Shown here in pieces: positions 8,758-21,700 of a DNA stretch of 32,089 bases. A program made the translations under genes and the position numbers. Each line of letters starts with the position of its first letter. The first letter of the stretch is position 1. This DNA is from Planctomycetota bacterium (lineage in GTDB: Bacteria; Planctomycetota; Phycisphaerae; Sedimentisphaerales; Anaerohalosphaeraceae), in the NCBI GenBank assembly GCA_013349435.1, contig DUZQ01000033.1:1-32089 (forward strand), written 5' to 3'. The notes below the pieces were generated by a model. It was not told where the DNA came from and did not search any database. It was given only the letters and a program-made list of their open reading frames with translations.

Positions 8758-10629
8758 TTATTTTTCCACCGTAATTTTCAGTGTCTTCTGGTCGGTTACG
8801 ATGTCGCCGGTGCAGGCCTCCTGCTGGAGCCAGTGCTGCATCGGCAAAGAGGTCATTGTCCTTTTGGCGTCGCCTAAGAGGATGGCTTTGGTCCGGGGAA
8901 GGTCGCCGAGTTCGGCCCGCTGGATGACGATTCCGCTGGGGGGCAAAGTCATCGTCAGGTAGAGTCTGTCTCTGCGAATAGTCAACAGGTCCCTTAAGGC
9001 CTCAACCAGGGTGGGCATATCATAAGTTGTAAATTTATAAGGTGAGGTATTTCTCAAAAATTTCTCATATTCGTAAGGACCCGCCACGAGGATGTCATAT
9101 TGGCCGGGTGGGGTGTTTTCGGGAATTTTGAACTTTAAGCGGTACGTTTTCTTTTCGGACATATATGACAGCAATACGACCGAGGCTTCGACTGTTTGGC
9201 CGGGGCGGGCTTTTGAATGAGAAAGGTTTACCGACCATATATTTGACAGTACGTTTTCAGGCAACACCTCGACCTCGAAACAGAGGCTGTTTATATTTAC
9301 ACGCTGGTAGGGATTATTCATCAGCATTGTTATTGTGCCGACTACTTCGTTTGCAAGTTCAAGCATATTTCTGCCCGAAGAAACGTTTTCAAATTCTATA
9401 GGGTCAAAGCCCTCGACGCTGATTTCGGCTTTGTACCTGACGGTATGTTCGGGCGGAAGGGTTCCTTCTGATACTATTGCACCGACAAGTGCCGATTGTA
9501 TGGACAGAGGCGTGAAAATGCGATTGACCGCCGATTTACACTCGTATGTTTTTGAGCTCTCGTTGCCGGCGCCGAAGCGTTCGATTTTTATTCTCATCGG
9601 TATAAGTTTGGGCTGCGCTCCGATTTGTCCGCATATTCCGGCTGCTTCGTCGGCGCGGACGGCGCCGATTATTGGTCCGGCAGTGGCGATTTTGAATGAG
9701 ATAAGCTGGTTTGAGACGACGGTATGAACCCGGCCTGATGCCATGGGCAAATCGATGTCGCCGTAGCCTAAGAAACCGTGGCCGAATGCGTACACCTTGT
9801 TGTCCACCACTTCGGTGACGGTGCCGACGACAGCCATTGAAATATCGCCGCTTAGAAGAGGTATGGTAAGACAGGCGCCCGGCTCGAGTGTCGTTTCTGT
9901 GTCTTTTGTGTAATACTCCGAGTCGGCCGAACCGCCTGCTACGGGCACAAGCCCGACAGGTTCGAACCACGGTGCAATCCGGTCGCATACCTCGGCGGGC
10001 AGTGAAGTAACCAATAGTTTTGATCCTTCGGCTCCGCTCAGGACAGGGTTTTGAGTTTTGAGTTTTGAGTTTGTGCAAGCGGTGGTTAGGCGTTTGTTAA
10101 TGTCGGCAAGGTCAATCGGAGCCGAAAAGTCAAGGCCGACAGATAAAGGATTCGCGGCAGATTCGGTCGGATGTGTGTTCGATACCGGCCCAACCCGGAG
10201 CATATCTTTTATTGGTGTAACCTGGTAGATGGGGTCTTTGGAAAAGGTCCAGCCCCCCGACAAAGCCCCTGCCAGTCTGCCCTCGATATAGACGGGTGAG
10301 CCGCTGCAGCCCATAATCGGCCCGGTATGTTTGAATCGCCGGTCCGTTCCGACAACGATGATGGCGTCTCTGCCGGGCCTGATGTTGGGGACGACACTCA
10401 GCACCTCCAGATTGAACTTTTCGATATTGCCGCCCTCGAACACGGTCAGACAATAGGCCTCCCGGCCGGGGATAACCTCCTCAACGGCTATATACTTAGC
10501 TTCATCCACAGCGGGATTAACAGTCGAAACGGCGCCGGATTTTGACGGCAAAACAAACATGCACAGGGTCATAATGTATAATAATACATGTTGTTTCATA
10601 CCTGTAGCGGTCTTTAAGATGTCAAACAT
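8758..10629 (-). CDS. SpoIVB peptidase S55-domain secreted protein
   Basis: This 623-residue protein has an N-terminal signal (about residues 11-33, MKQHVLLYIMTLCMFVLPSK). The trypsin-like motif GCSGSPVYIEGRLAGALSGG (107-126) places a candidate nucleophile Ser at 109. The typical S55 block VTEVVDNKVYAFGHGFLGYG and LPMASGRVHTVV lies downstream, followed by beta-rich C-terminal regions. In SpoIVB this family is a self-cleaving signalling serine protease; in non-sporulating planctomycetes its role is unknown, presumably periplasmic or extracellular. Start: ATG at 10629 with AGGA 3 nt upstream; the ATG at 10599 would begin directly at the signal peptide. Residues of about 187-203 (SKLKTQNPVLSGAEGS) are encoded by a heptamer repeat plus a palindromic repeat and look inserted. 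The propeller gene follows 14 bp downstream. Confidence 0.85.
   Translation of the reverse strand: MFDILKTATGMKQHVLLYIMTLCMFVLPSKSGAVSTVNPAVDEAKYIAVEEVIPGREAYCLTVFEGGNIEKFNLEVLSVVPNIRPGRDAIIVVGTDRRFKHTGPIMGCSGSPVYIEGRLAGALSGGWTFSKDPIYQVTPIKDMLRVGPVSNTHPTESAANPLSVGLDFSAPIDLADINKRLTTACTNSKLKTQNPVLSGAEGSKLLVTSLPAEVCDRIAPWFEPVGLVPVAGGSADSEYYTKDTETTLEPGACLTIPLLSGDISMAVVGTVTEVVDNKVYAFGHGFLGYGDIDLPMASGRVHTVVSNQLISFKIATAGPIIGAVRADEAAGICGQIGAQPKLIPMRIKIERFGAGNESSKTYECKSAVNRIFTPLSIQSALVGAIVSEGTLPPEHTVRYKAEISVEGFDPIEFENVSSGRNMLELANEVVGTITMLMNNPYQRVNINSLCFEVEVLPENVLSNIWSVNLSHSKARPGQTVEASVVLLSYMSEKKTYRLKFKIPENTPPGQYDILVAGPYEYEKFLRNTSPYKFTTYDMPTLVEALRDLLTIRRDRLYLTMTLPPSGIVIQRAELGDLPRTKAILLGDAKRTMTSLPMQHWLQQEACTGDIVTDQKTLKITVEK
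10025..10069. repeat. Palindromic repeat plus (TTTTGAG)x3 inserted in the S55 coding sequence
   Basis: CCTTCGGCTCCGCTCAGG (10025-10042) belongs to the common CCTGAGCG..CGAAGG palindromic repeat type, and 10049-10069 is three copies of TTTTGAG. Together they encode about 17 residues in frame between two otherwise natural protein segments. Confidence 0.85.
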
Positions 10630-10646
10630 TGTTCCTGGATTTTTCC

Positions 10647-10675
10647 TTGACTAAGTTTCATTTAGCGGTTAATAT
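10647..10675 (+). promoter_or_regulatory. Possible sigma70-type promoter for the TPR/rluD pair
   Basis: TTGACT (10647-10652) and TAATAT (10670-10675) are separated by 17 bp. They lie about 70 bp before the GTG start at 10743, in the 113-bp space shared with the divergent S55 gene. Confidence 0.4.
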
Positions 10676-10742
10676 CAGGATATAATAACATGATTTTGTT
10701 AATTGGCAATTATAATTCACAGGTTAATCAGAAAGGCTCCCG

Positions 10743-11654
10743 GTGGACTCGGAACATCGTCACGAACTGAAAACGAACGAATTAGCCGATTGGGTTGCTC
10801 ATGTGCCGGATTTTTTGCGCCGGAACTGGGCTCAGATAATCGGCGCAGCACTGATTATCATCGGATTACTTGTCGTTCCCATATTCAAAAGAGCACGTCA
10901 TAATGCCGCCCTGACCCGGCAGGCCGAGACTACACAGCTTATTCAAAAGATTTCGCAGGAAAAGGGCCTGGCGGTTCGCAACCAGAGTACAGGTATTCTG
11001 GAGGCACAGAGCCAGTTGCTTGTTGTTGCCAGTTCACTTGAGTCGGCGGCGGGCAAGGCCGGGAATCCGTATTCGGCGGCCCTTGCACTTATCAAGCGTG
11101 GCGAGGCGCTTCGTGCCGATTTGCACTATCAAGCCGGCAGTGTGGAACGCTCAACCGTACAGGCTCAGATAAGCCAGGCGACAAAGGCTTACGAGCAGGC
11201 TATTGAAAAGGCCGCGGGCAATAACATGCTGACAGGCATGGCCAGGATGGGATTGGGTCTTTGCGCCGAAGAGCTGGGCAACCTTGACGAGGCCGGCCGG
11301 ATTTATCACGAAATAGTGTCGAATGCCGATTTTGACGGTACGATATTCCCGGCCCAGGCACAACTGCGACTTGAGGCTATGGACGACAGCAGGGAAAAAT
11401 TTGTGTTTGTCGACGCCCCGGAACCTGAAACTCCGGCGGTCGAGATAGAAATACCCATAGAAACCGGGGACGAAACTGCCGGTGAGATAATCGGACCCCT
11501 ACCGCCGCAAAGCGCCGGCGGCGAAACGGACGAAGCCGAAACAACACCGCAGGATACCGGCACCAGCGAGTCTGCCCCGGAAACCGCACCGAGCGCCGAG
11601 GCAACTTCCGACAAAAGCCGAGCCGCGCAAGCGGCCGAATCCGAATCGGATTAG
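10743..11654 (+). CDS. Membrane-anchored TPR-like protein
   Basis: This 303-residue protein has one N-terminal membrane helix (about 30-48, AQIIGAALIIIGLLVVPIF) after a hydrophilic cytoplasmic head, giving the topology of YfgM/BamD-like scaffold proteins. Residues 85-215 form helical TPR-like pairs (AALALIKRGEALRADLHYQAG, ATKAYEQAIEKA, MARMGLGLCAEELGNLDEAGRIYHEIV). The last 75 residues are an acidic, Pro/Glu/Thr-rich disordered tail. Translation starts at GTG 10743 with AAAGG 6 nt upstream. The pseudouridine synthase gene begins 6 bp after its stop, so the two are probably one operon. A periplasmic protein-interaction role is inferred from topology; no enzymatic motif is visible. Confidence 0.75.
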   Translation: MDSEHRHELKTNELADWVAHVPDFLRRNWAQIIGAALIIIGLLVVPIFKRARHNAALTRQAETTQLIQKISQEKGLAVRNQSTGILEAQSQLLVVASSLESAAGKAGNPYSAALALIKRGEALRADLHYQAGSVERSTVQAQISQATKAYEQAIEKAAGNNMLTGMARMGLGLCAEELGNLDEAGRIYHEIVSNADFDGTIFPAQAQLRLEAMDDSREKFVFVDAPEPETPAVEIEIPIETGDETAGEIIGPLPPQSAGGETDEAETTPQDTGTSESAPETAPSAEATSDKSRAAQAAESESD

Positions 11655-11660
11655 CTTAAA

Positions 11661-12731
11661 ATGACACCGGTTTCTGCCTCATTACCCGAAAACTCAAATC
11701 ACCAACCGGCATACGAGAATGATTTTGACGCTGACGCCGACCTGCTCAGCACACAAGGCGATGAGCGTGTAGGTGAGCATCTGTGTTTTCGGGTGGGCTC
11801 GAGTATAAAGTCCCGTCGTCTTGACCGGTATCTGGGAGGCAGATTCAGTCAGTTCAGCAGGACAAGGCTGCAGAAAATTATAAAAGACCAGGGGGTAAAC
11901 GTCAACGGCCGACCGGCCAAGCCCAGCCATAAGCTCAATCCCGGTGATGAGATTGATTTAATTTTACCCCCGAGGGAGTTGCGTGAACTTGTCGCCGAGG
12001 ATATACCCATAAGTGTCATCTACGAAGACGACCAGATGATAGTCGTTAACAAGCAGGCGGATTTGATTGTGCACCCTGCGCGGGGTAATACACACGGGAC
12101 GCTGGTCAACGGGCTTGTTTATTACGCTGATAAACTGTCAACCGGAAGCGGTGAGTTTCGGCCTGGTATTGTGCACCGGCTGGACAAAAATACCACCGGC
12201 GTGCTGGTTGTTGCCAAGACGGACACCGCTCACTGGAAGCTCGCCAGGCAATTCGCGCAGCGTAAGACCAATAAGACCTATCTTGCGGTGGTACACGGCA
12301 GGTTGGAACTTAACGCCGATTGCATAAATAAACCGGTCGGTATGCACCCGATTGCGCGCCAAAAGGGGGCGATTCGGCCGGACGGCAAGGAGGCGGTTAC
12401 TTTTTACGAAGTGCTCGAAGAGTTTCGCGGATTTTCCCTCGTGAAGCTGTCGCCCAAGACCGGAAGAACCCACCAGTTGAGGATTCACATGGCCTATCTG
12501 CAGCACCCGATAGTCGCCGATGATATGTACGGCGGCAAGGTGGTGTATGACTGGCAGTTGCAGGACAGAGACGCCGAAGCGGCCCAGCCTGTGATAAACC
12601 GTCCGGCACTGCACGCTGCCAGGCTCGAAATCCGGCACCCTGTTTCCGGAGAGATGATGGAATTCCAAGCCCCTCTTCCGCCTGATATGCAAACGCTGAT
12701 TGATAAACTGAGAAAATTCCGCTCCTTGTAG
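11661..12731 (+). CDS. rluD: RluD-family 23S rRNA pseudouridine synthase
   Basis: This 356-residue RluA/RluD-type enzyme isomerises uridines in 23S rRNA to pseudouridine. An S4 RNA-binding domain spans about 52-100 (RRLDRYLGGRFSQFSRTRLQ, then GVNVNGRPAKPSHKLNPGD). The catalytic domain has HRLDKNTTGVLVVAKT with catalytic Asp175, and the C-terminal TGRTHQLRIHMAYLQHPIVADDMYGG signature. The length is slightly above the family norm because of about 45 extra residues before the S4 domain. The exact member (RluD rather than RluC) is inferred from the S4-plus-catalytic layout. The ATG at 11661 lies 6 bp downstream of the TPR gene. Confidence 0.9.
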   Translation: MTPVSASLPENSNHQPAYENDFDADADLLSTQGDERVGEHLCFRVGSSIKSRRLDRYLGGRFSQFSRTRLQKIIKDQGVNVNGRPAKPSHKLNPGDEIDLILPPRELRELVAEDIPISVIYEDDQMIVVNKQADLIVHPARGNTHGTLVNGLVYYADKLSTGSGEFRPGIVHRLDKNTTGVLVVAKTDTAHWKLARQFAQRKTNKTYLAVVHGRLELNADCINKPVGMHPIARQKGAIRPDGKEAVTFYEVLEEFRGFSLVKLSPKTGRTHQLRIHMAYLQHPIVADDMYGGKVVYDWQLQDRDAEAAQPVINRPALHAARLEIRHPVSGEMMEFQAPLPPDMQTLIDKLRKFRSL

Positions 12732-15700
12732 CCCATGCCGTGTGAACACATCAGTAACGTTGGCAAATTCAGCACTGCCAAGCTATCGCTTGACAGTGGC
12801 ACCCGAAAACTTGCAGCCCACTCACCTATTAACCGACTCATATCAAATCCAGTTAATTCAAGCCGGTTACCTTCCTTGTCATGCCGGACTTGAGCCGGCA
12901 TCCAGAGAACTCACAACATTTTCAGGAAACCTCATATCTGCCCTTTTTAACTGAAATTATTATCACCTATTCTCCGGCCTCCCCTTGGACCTTGCCTTCA
13001 TGAAGGAAAGCACGGCAAGAACATACAGAATCGCTACGCCTATAAAGCAGACCAGACACCAGAACTCCACTTGTTGCATATTCTCGGCTGACTTTTTACT
13101 GAGCAGCCGCCACAGGGGCCGGGCAAGCGCTCGGGCCTCGCTCGGCCAGAACAGTTGAACATCATAGTGATATATCGCGTCGATGGCTACGTGGAGCCAG
13201 GCACCGAGGACGCCTGAGATAATCATTTTCAATAGTTTTGGTTTATAGCGAATCCGCATCAGCCGCATCCCCCATCCAAAGAACCGCCTGACCGGCTTTA
13301 TCAAGTAACAGGCGCCGCCGAATACCGCACCTGCTATCGCGCCGCCTAAGAGGGTGTGGAAGTGCCACAGTTGGTGGGGCCGGCGGGAGTGCGCATAAAC
13401 GATGCTGTACAAGACCTCGATGTCAACGACGACATTGGCCAATAAGAACACCGGCACATCGATTATTTTTCGAAGCGCCAGCCCAATAAATCCACTCGGC
13501 CCAAAATGATACGGCGTAAACGGCATGAATCAGACCAACTCCAGCCTCTGATGAAATACCGCCGGGTATTCATCCCACGTTCTGCCTTGCAGGATTCTGC
13601 CTGCTTTCTTTTTAATTACACCGCCCCACTGCTTAAAGAAAAATGGAACCCCCTCGGCGATACATTTATCCCGGATTTCAACTGCCCATTGGCTTTTCAT
13701 TATTCGTGCACCCGGGCCGGACTCGCCTCCTGCAATTACCCAGCCGATTCCATCAAGCTCCAGGTCCGGCAAAGGCCCAAGCAAAGGTTCCAATGAGAGA
13801 AAACGCACTGACGCTCCGACCGTTCGCAGGTCGTCAGACCGCTTAACGTAGTCATTGTTCTCAATCGTAACACCCATCCAGACATTTTGGGGCCAGTCTA
13901 ACAGCGGGGCAAGCTCACACAGACGCTCGGACCGCTTGGTGAGTATCTGGAAAGTGTGGCGCTTATTGGCACTCATTACCGAGAAGACAGCCTGTATGAA
14001 CTCAAGAGGTATCTCCTCGTGAAACAAATCGCTCATCGAATTAACAAATATAATACGCGGCTTCTTCCACCTATACGGCTCGTTAAGTGCTTCGGGGTGA
14101 AGTGTTACCTCAAAGCCGTTTCTGTATCTTCGCTGTCCCATCGCCTGGAGCCGCTTGGCGATTCTCTCGGCATAGCAGTTCGCACACCCTACGCTTATCT
14201 TGCTACATCCCGTAACAGGATTCCACGTCGATTCCGTCCACTCTATACCTGATTGTGCCGCCACTACGTTCCCAATAAAATAAAAGTTGCAAGTTGTATC
14301 AGACATGGCGTTTGTTCAGGTCAAAATTACCGCTGTTAAATTCAACGAGCTTTTTCCAATTAATGGACCCCTCTTCGCAAAACTCATCGAGAAATTGTTG
14401 CGTGAACAGATTTACAACTTTATCTTTCTGTTTTAGAAATTCGTCGTTGTGTTGCTTAGCCCGATATCCAATCGGTTCAATAATATCGGTGTAGAGCTTT
14501 TTCTCCCCACTAATTAAATACCAGAAGTTCTGACCAACGACCTTAAGGTAGCCCCGAAGATGGCGGGTTCTTACCTTACCATAACATATTCCTAAAACAG
14601 GCTCGATATTTATATTACTTCTGGCCTGCCTCAATACTCTTACGGCGGTCTGGAAGTCCTGTTCTTGCCTTCGGTGCTGAGCGTTATTCCCCCAATTTGG
14701 TCCTGATTTTATAGAAACAATATAGCGCTTTCCCTCGTTTTCAAATTCCAAGTCTATACCTGTCGCAGTGGATTTTCTACCACCGCAGGTTCTTTCGGAT
14801 ATGAAGATCGCCAATTCTTCAAGAAAGTCTCCAAAAATTTTTTCTTCTGAGGAAGATAGAAATGCATCTAAAACACTTGTCACCAACTCGGTCGCTAATG
14901 TAATATTTTTGGCTTTGAACAGATAGGGATTCTTCTTCTTCAAAACATCTTTCAATCTTAGAGAACGAAGACGTTCTAATTTGCTTTCATGAAACAAGGA
15001 AATATTGTTGTTAACGAACCTGGTTAATTCAGCTATGTCTAAACTTTCCATTTGAAACTCCCTTGGACGGCTATATCTTTAAGTTTAGCTCTTGCCATGT
15101 CGCAGTACTCAGGATTATTATCAATTCCTATATATGCACGTTCTAGTCCCTTCGCGGCTACGGCAGTCGTACCAGAGCCAACAAAAGGGTCTAAAACGAC
15201 ATCATGTTTCTCTGTGAATAGTCTAATGAACCATTCAGGTAAGCTCCTTGGGAACGCCGCACTATGATTTTTGTTTCCACATTCAGTAGCTAAAAGGAGG
15301 ACATTTGTAGGATATACCTTGTCTCTCCCAATCCAGTTTGATATATTCTTTCCAAAGCCGCTTTGAACTTTAGACTCATCTCGTTGTTTGTCGGTAGCGC
15401 TAAGCTTCCTCAAACGTGTTTTGGCCCAATCACCCATAGGAATCATCACTTCTTCCTGATACATTTTAAATTTTTTCTTCTTATTGAACTGAAGGCATCT
15501 TTCCCATGCGTCCCTAAAACGATTCGGCCACTTTCCAGGATAACAGTTTTTCTTGTGCCAGATAAATTCCTCAGTCCATAACCAACCCTGTCTTTTCATT
15601 TCCAGGATAAGATTTATCACATAGGTATGCCTTTGTCCCCTTATAACCTTCTCCTTTATGTTAAGAATAAATGTTCCCGCAGGTTTCAGCACCCTGAGGA

Positions 15701-18700
15701 ATTGTTCGGACTTTGGCAAAAACCAATCCACATATTTGTCAGGGTGTATCCCTCCATATGTGTTTTTCCGACACTCAACATAGGGAGGTGATGTTACAAT
15801 CAAATCGATGCAATCAGACGGGAAATCCCTTAGCAATTTTTGACAATCCCCGCACAATATTGTGTTTGTAGGAAGTTCTTTAGTCATAATTCATCAAACT
15901 CTTAAATATACGCAAAGGTGAACGTTAATAATTATACCTTTTTTACTTTCCTAAGTATTCATTTTTTTGCAGGTAATTTTGGACGTAGTCTTTAATTGCA
16001 TCTTCGAGGGGGGTTGTTTGTTTTTTGTAGCCTGCGGTTTTTAGTTTTGTGATGTCGGCCTGAGTGAAGTACTGGTATCTGTCGCGGATTTTTTCCGGCA
16101 TAGGTATATAGTCGATGCGTACTTTTTTATCCATCGCGGCAAAGGTCGCGCCGGCAAGGTCGTTCCATGAGCGGGCGGCGCCGGTGCCGATATTGAAGAT
16201 GCCGCCGGTCTTGGGATTATCCAAGAAAAACAGCGTCATATCCACGGCGTCTTTTATGTAGATAAAATCCCTCTTTTGCTCGCCGTCGGCGTAGTCGGGA
16301 CGGTGAGACTTAAACAGGCGGACTTTGCCGGCGGCATTTATCTGCTCATATGCCTTTAAGACAAAGCTTCGCATCTCGCCCTTATGATATTCGTTGGGGC
16401 CGAAGACGTTGAAGTATTTAAGGCCCACTATTTTTTTGAGAAGGCCCGCGCGCCTCGCCCACAGGTCAAACATCTGCTTGGAGTAGGCGTAAATATTGAG
16501 CGGTTTCAGTTTGTCGATCTCGGCCTCGCTGTCGGAAAAGCCCTGCGACCCGTCGCCGTATGTCGCGGCGCTTGAGGCATAGATAAAACGTATCCCTTCA
16601 CGAACGGCGCGATTAGCCAATATCTTCGAGAAATCGTAATTGTTTCTAATCATATAGGAGGCATCACGCTCGGTGGTATCCGAGCAGGCGCCCAGATGAA
16701 ATATCACCTCGACCGGCCAGCTAATCTTTCCGCCTGCGAGCATTTCGAGAAAATCGTCCGCCTCGACATAATCGGCAAAACGCAAACGCCGCAGGTTTTT
16801 CCACTTCTCGTTACTTGCCAGTATATCCACTATTACGATGTCATCGATGCCACGTTTGTTCAGCCCCGCCACTATCGCCGAGCCGATAAAGCCCGCTCCG
16901 CCTGTAACTATAATCATTATTCGATCCCCTGATTCTAATTTTTGGTTTCTGCTTTTTGTAAAACGAATGAAAATTGTCATTCTGAACCCCGATTTATCGG
17001 GGTGAAGAATCTCCGGCTTACGTAATGTTGAGATTCTTCGCTTCGGCCTGTACCAGATGGTACAGGGCTTTGCTCGGACATTTATACAGTTTTCCGCAGA
17101 GCATTCGTTTTCAGTCTGCCCTTTTGCATCTTAACTTTCTATCCTACGTTTTCATCGAGTCAAATTCTATAAACGCGACCGGCAGAAAGGCAAATACCGG
17201 CACCCAGGGCCACAGTTCGGGCCTTACCTGGTTGAAGATTACTTCGGTGGCGACCATTCTGCACACAAATGTTACAACAAAGCAGGAAACCGTAACCGCA
17301 AAGCTTATCATAATGGCGGATTTCATCGCTTTGGGGTCGCGACAAACCAAAAGGGGCAGGGCCACCATTAGCATCACCATGTTGATAACCGGGTCGGTTA
17401 TGCGAAAATGCTTTTGGCTGTATAGTTCCGCCAGGTCCTTTACCCTCGTTCTCTTGCGGGCGATCTGCGCCAATTGCGCCGAGCTGAGAAGAGATTTGTA
17501 ATCTTCCTGCCGCCTTACCGGTATATCTTTGGGTGTTACGTCAGTCTGGTAAAAAGGGACCGGTTCAGGCTGCCGTTGCAGCGCCGGTTGCTCATCCTGC
17601 TTGACGATTTTGATAAATACTCCGTTTTTCAAATCCCAGCGTTTCTTTTGACGATTATATACGGCGCTATCGGCCTGGATTTGTCCCGTCACATCCCACC
17701 TGGCCGAATCGGGTATGGGTTTTCGAACGATAATGGTGGGCTTTTGCATGGTATTGGTTTTTTCATCAAAGTTTTGTGTGTTAATCAATGAGCCGTTCTC
17801 GTCACCCATAAACCATACGTCGTATGTTTCTTCGCCCGGCAGGGCGTCATGGGACCGAACCAGCTCATTCGCCAGACGCGGTATGATTATCTCCTGGTCA
17901 ACAACCAAAAAGCCCGTAAACAAGATTGAAAGCAGCACAACAGGTGCAACGATTCTCTTCAGACTCGTACCGGAGGCCATCACGGCGATAAGTTCATTGG
18001 TCCATATCATTTTTCCCAGCGAAAACAACGCTGCAATCACGGTAATGAAACCGGCCAGGTAGCGGAAATAAAGGGCGCTTTGAACGCCGTAATATCTTGC
18101 CATATTCAAAAGGACCGCCCCGGCGCCCAATTCCGAGTGCTCTGCAAACTCGTCGAGGTTGATAAATAAATCTATAACAATACACAGCCCCAACAGCACT
18201 ATCAGAACGATGATGTAACCTGTAATGAAGTTTCGGGCGATGTACCTGTCTAAAATTTTCATAATCGTCGTTTTTATGTTTTGAGTAATCTGTGATATAC
18301 CACTATAGCCACAGCAGACAATATTACCAGTCCGCTCCACATTACCATTATTCCGGTTGCCGCCGGGACGGCGGGATTCTTGGTCAGGTCTTTGCCTGCC
18401 AGGATGAACACGACAAGCACAGCCGCTGGAATCGCGCTTGTTCCAAAAGCGCTGAGCAGATGCCCGCCTTTGAAGATTATACCAAGTGCGATAGCAATCA
18501 ATACCAGTGTTGTGCATCCTAAACCCAGAACGAGCCTGGAGTGAATCTCCGCACTTATTTCGTTTGTTGTGCTTTTTATCTCTTTTTTAAGGTTGTCACT
18601 AAGTTCAACCAGGCCGGTCGAGGCGGCCGGAAATATCGAGCGGATGTCCAGCAGCCTTGGGAGCAGGTTGTTGGAAGAAAGTTTTTCTTCGATATCATCG

Positions 18701-21700
18701 GGCACCGCTACATTTTTGATGACATGCTGTTGAGCCAGCCCGTTTAGACCGTCGCTGTGGCGCCAGGAGGGGCTGTACAGTACAATCTCCAGCGGTGAAC
18801 TGACCTGATTATCCTGAAGTTTTAATATGCCTCTTTCACTTTCCCAGTGACATATCAAATTTTGATAAATCCTGTCATACTCCGACAGTCTGACTGTGTG
18901 GGTTAGTTCAACCGTAGGCGGTTTATCGACACCCTTCCTGCTGAGGTCGGGGGATTTCGGGACGCATCTGCCGGCGCTTAATCTTATGATTCTGTCGGCT
19001 GCGTCAAGCTGATAGTATCCCGTGCCCTGGCCGGCTATCGTCTCGGCGATTTGCTCTGCCAACAGTTCCGCCCCCAACTGTGCCCTTATTTTAAGAGCGA
19101 GCTTGCGGATGGGATTAAAACTGAGCATATCTGCTTTTATTTGTTTTATCTGGTCGATTTTCTGAAATTTTATGCTGTCGGCCAGCAGCGACTCGAACCT
19201 CCCGGAAACTGGCAATCGCTGAAAGTATGCCTGGCGACCCTCGTCATCAACCTGATAGGCCTGGCGTGCAACCACCGTCACCTTGTTGTACAGTTTTCCG
19301 ATATCCGCGAATACTATCTTTGCCGCCTGCGCTGTAATGAGCTTTGTAATGTCGGCCCCTTTGGATTCAATGACAACAACTCCGCCGAGTATATCCTCAG
19401 TCGGTTCCGCCTGGTCCGCATAGATTCGAAATTCCCCGTCCGGAAGCGTATAATAACCTTTTCTCTGTATATTTCTAAAGAGTATCTGCTTGACGTTGCC
19501 CTGTATCGCCTTTTCGGCGCGGTGGACGAAGGCCGGAACCACGTGGAAGCTCAGGACAAGAGTAACTATAGCGACAATGATGGCCAGACACAGTCCCGGA
19601 TAAATAAGTGTCAAAAGACTTATGCCGCTTGCGCGACAGGCATCAAGCTCGTTTTCGTATGCAAATCTGCCGTATGTCAGGGCCGCGGCGAAAAGGGCAG
19701 CCATAGGCAGCACAAAGGTCAGAATAATCGGTATAAAATAGCCTAAGAGGTGAACCACCTGCTTAGGCCCGACACCGAATTTCTGTATCGGGCCGACCAA
19801 CATACAGGGTATCACCGTCAGTGAAAGGGCGACAGCGGCGAGAACAAAAACACGTAACAGTTCTCGAAATATATATCTGTGTATCGTAAAAACCATGACT
19901 GTAATTCTCACAGAAAGCGCCCGTTTTGCAACACTTAATTCGGACAGGCACTCGTTTTTGCCGGGTTTTATTTTGAAAAATCAGGCTTTTTTGAAACGGT
20001 TGCGGTTTTACAGGTCAAATAGCATACAAAATCTTTGAATACAGCTACTTATACAGCACACAAGTCGGCGGATAATGCCTGTCGGATGTCCTTTGCGGAA
20101 AAGACAGGCGTTGCAGATGAATCTTTGTGGGGATTTTGACGTGTTTTATATCGGTTGTTTGGCCCAAAGCTGTAATCTTTCTATAGACTGTTTTGACGAA
20201 CCGTTTTGAAACCACTATAATAAGCGGTGTGTTTTAAGCCTGAAAAGGTAATTCTGAGCAGGATTTGGTTGAATGAAAGGTGTGCTGTGAAATACTTTAT
20301 TTTTGCTTTTTATCTTTTTCTGTTGGCGAGCGGTTGTGGTGCCTTTGGCATCCAGGTGGACACGCAGGCGGATGAGGTCGAATATTACGCAGTGCTGATG
20401 GAAGGCCGTAAGATTGGCCACGCAGTTCATATTCGTAACGTTGATGCGGGTATAGTAAAAACCACAGAGACGCTCAGCATGGTAATCGGTCGTGGTGCTG
20501 TCTCTGTGTCGATAAGCACTGCCGAGACGAGTATCGAAACCACTGAAGGAAAACCAATAGGTTTTGAATATACAGAAGACCTCGGCGGTATGGGCGGCAA
20601 GAAGATAACAGGCAGGCTCAATGAACAGGGCCGGTGCGAGGTTATTACTTTGGAGATGGGAATCGAGAAACAAAAGGTTATCGACTGGCCCGAAGGGGCG
20701 GTTATGGCTGAGGGACTTCGGCTGTTAGAGATTGAAAAGGGCCTCAAAGAAGGCGCCACGTACGCAGCAAGGATATTCAGCCCGGCGATGATTGATGTTG
20801 TTGAAGGGTCTGTTCGTGTAGGGCCGACCACAAATATAGATTTATTCGGGAGGATTTTACCCCTTACAAAGGTCGATACCTCGATGAACTTGCAGGGCGT
20901 GGTCTTTGCCAGCACGAGTTATGTGGATAGCGAACTTAGGGCACAAAAGACCGTGATGCCGATGATGGGTATGACCCTCGAATTGATAGCCTGCGACAAG
21001 GCGTTTGCACTGAGTGAAAACGATATCGTGGACTTTCTCGAAAAGCTGCTGATAACAAGCCCCGTCGAGCTGGAAGATGTTGACTCTGCCGAGTCAATAA
21101 CGTACTTTCTGGCACCGGCGGGCGGCAAAGAGCTTTCGATACCTTCAACCGACAACCAGACGGTAAAACACACCAAAGACGGTAAAGTTATCGTTACGGT
21201 AAAACCGGTTCAGGGGACTGCAGGCGCCGAGCTGCCTTACAAAGGTGATGACCCCCGCGTCCTTGGGGCACTAAAGCCCGCTCAGTATCTGCAAAGCGAT
21301 AACGAACAGATTGTATCACTTGCCGACAAGGCGGTCGGCAATACAAAGGATGCCGCCGAGGCAGCCCGAAAAATCGAAAACTTTGTAAGCGAATATATAA
21401 CCGAGAAGAATTTGTCCGTCGGCTACGCCTCCGCCGCGGAGGTCGCCGCCAGCAGGCAGGGCGACTGTACCGAGCACGCCGTGCTTACCGCCGCGATTTG
21501 CAGGGCCTCAGGCATCCCTTCTCGTGTCGTTTCGGGTATTGTACATATAGAAGACTTTGCAGACAGAAAGAATGTCTTCGGCGGCCATGCCTGGACAGAG
21601 GCTTATATCGGCGGCAAATGGATAGGTCTTGATGCGACAAGGGCGCCGAATGGTTTCGGCCCCGGGCATATCACCATGGCTATGGGTAATGGCGACCCGG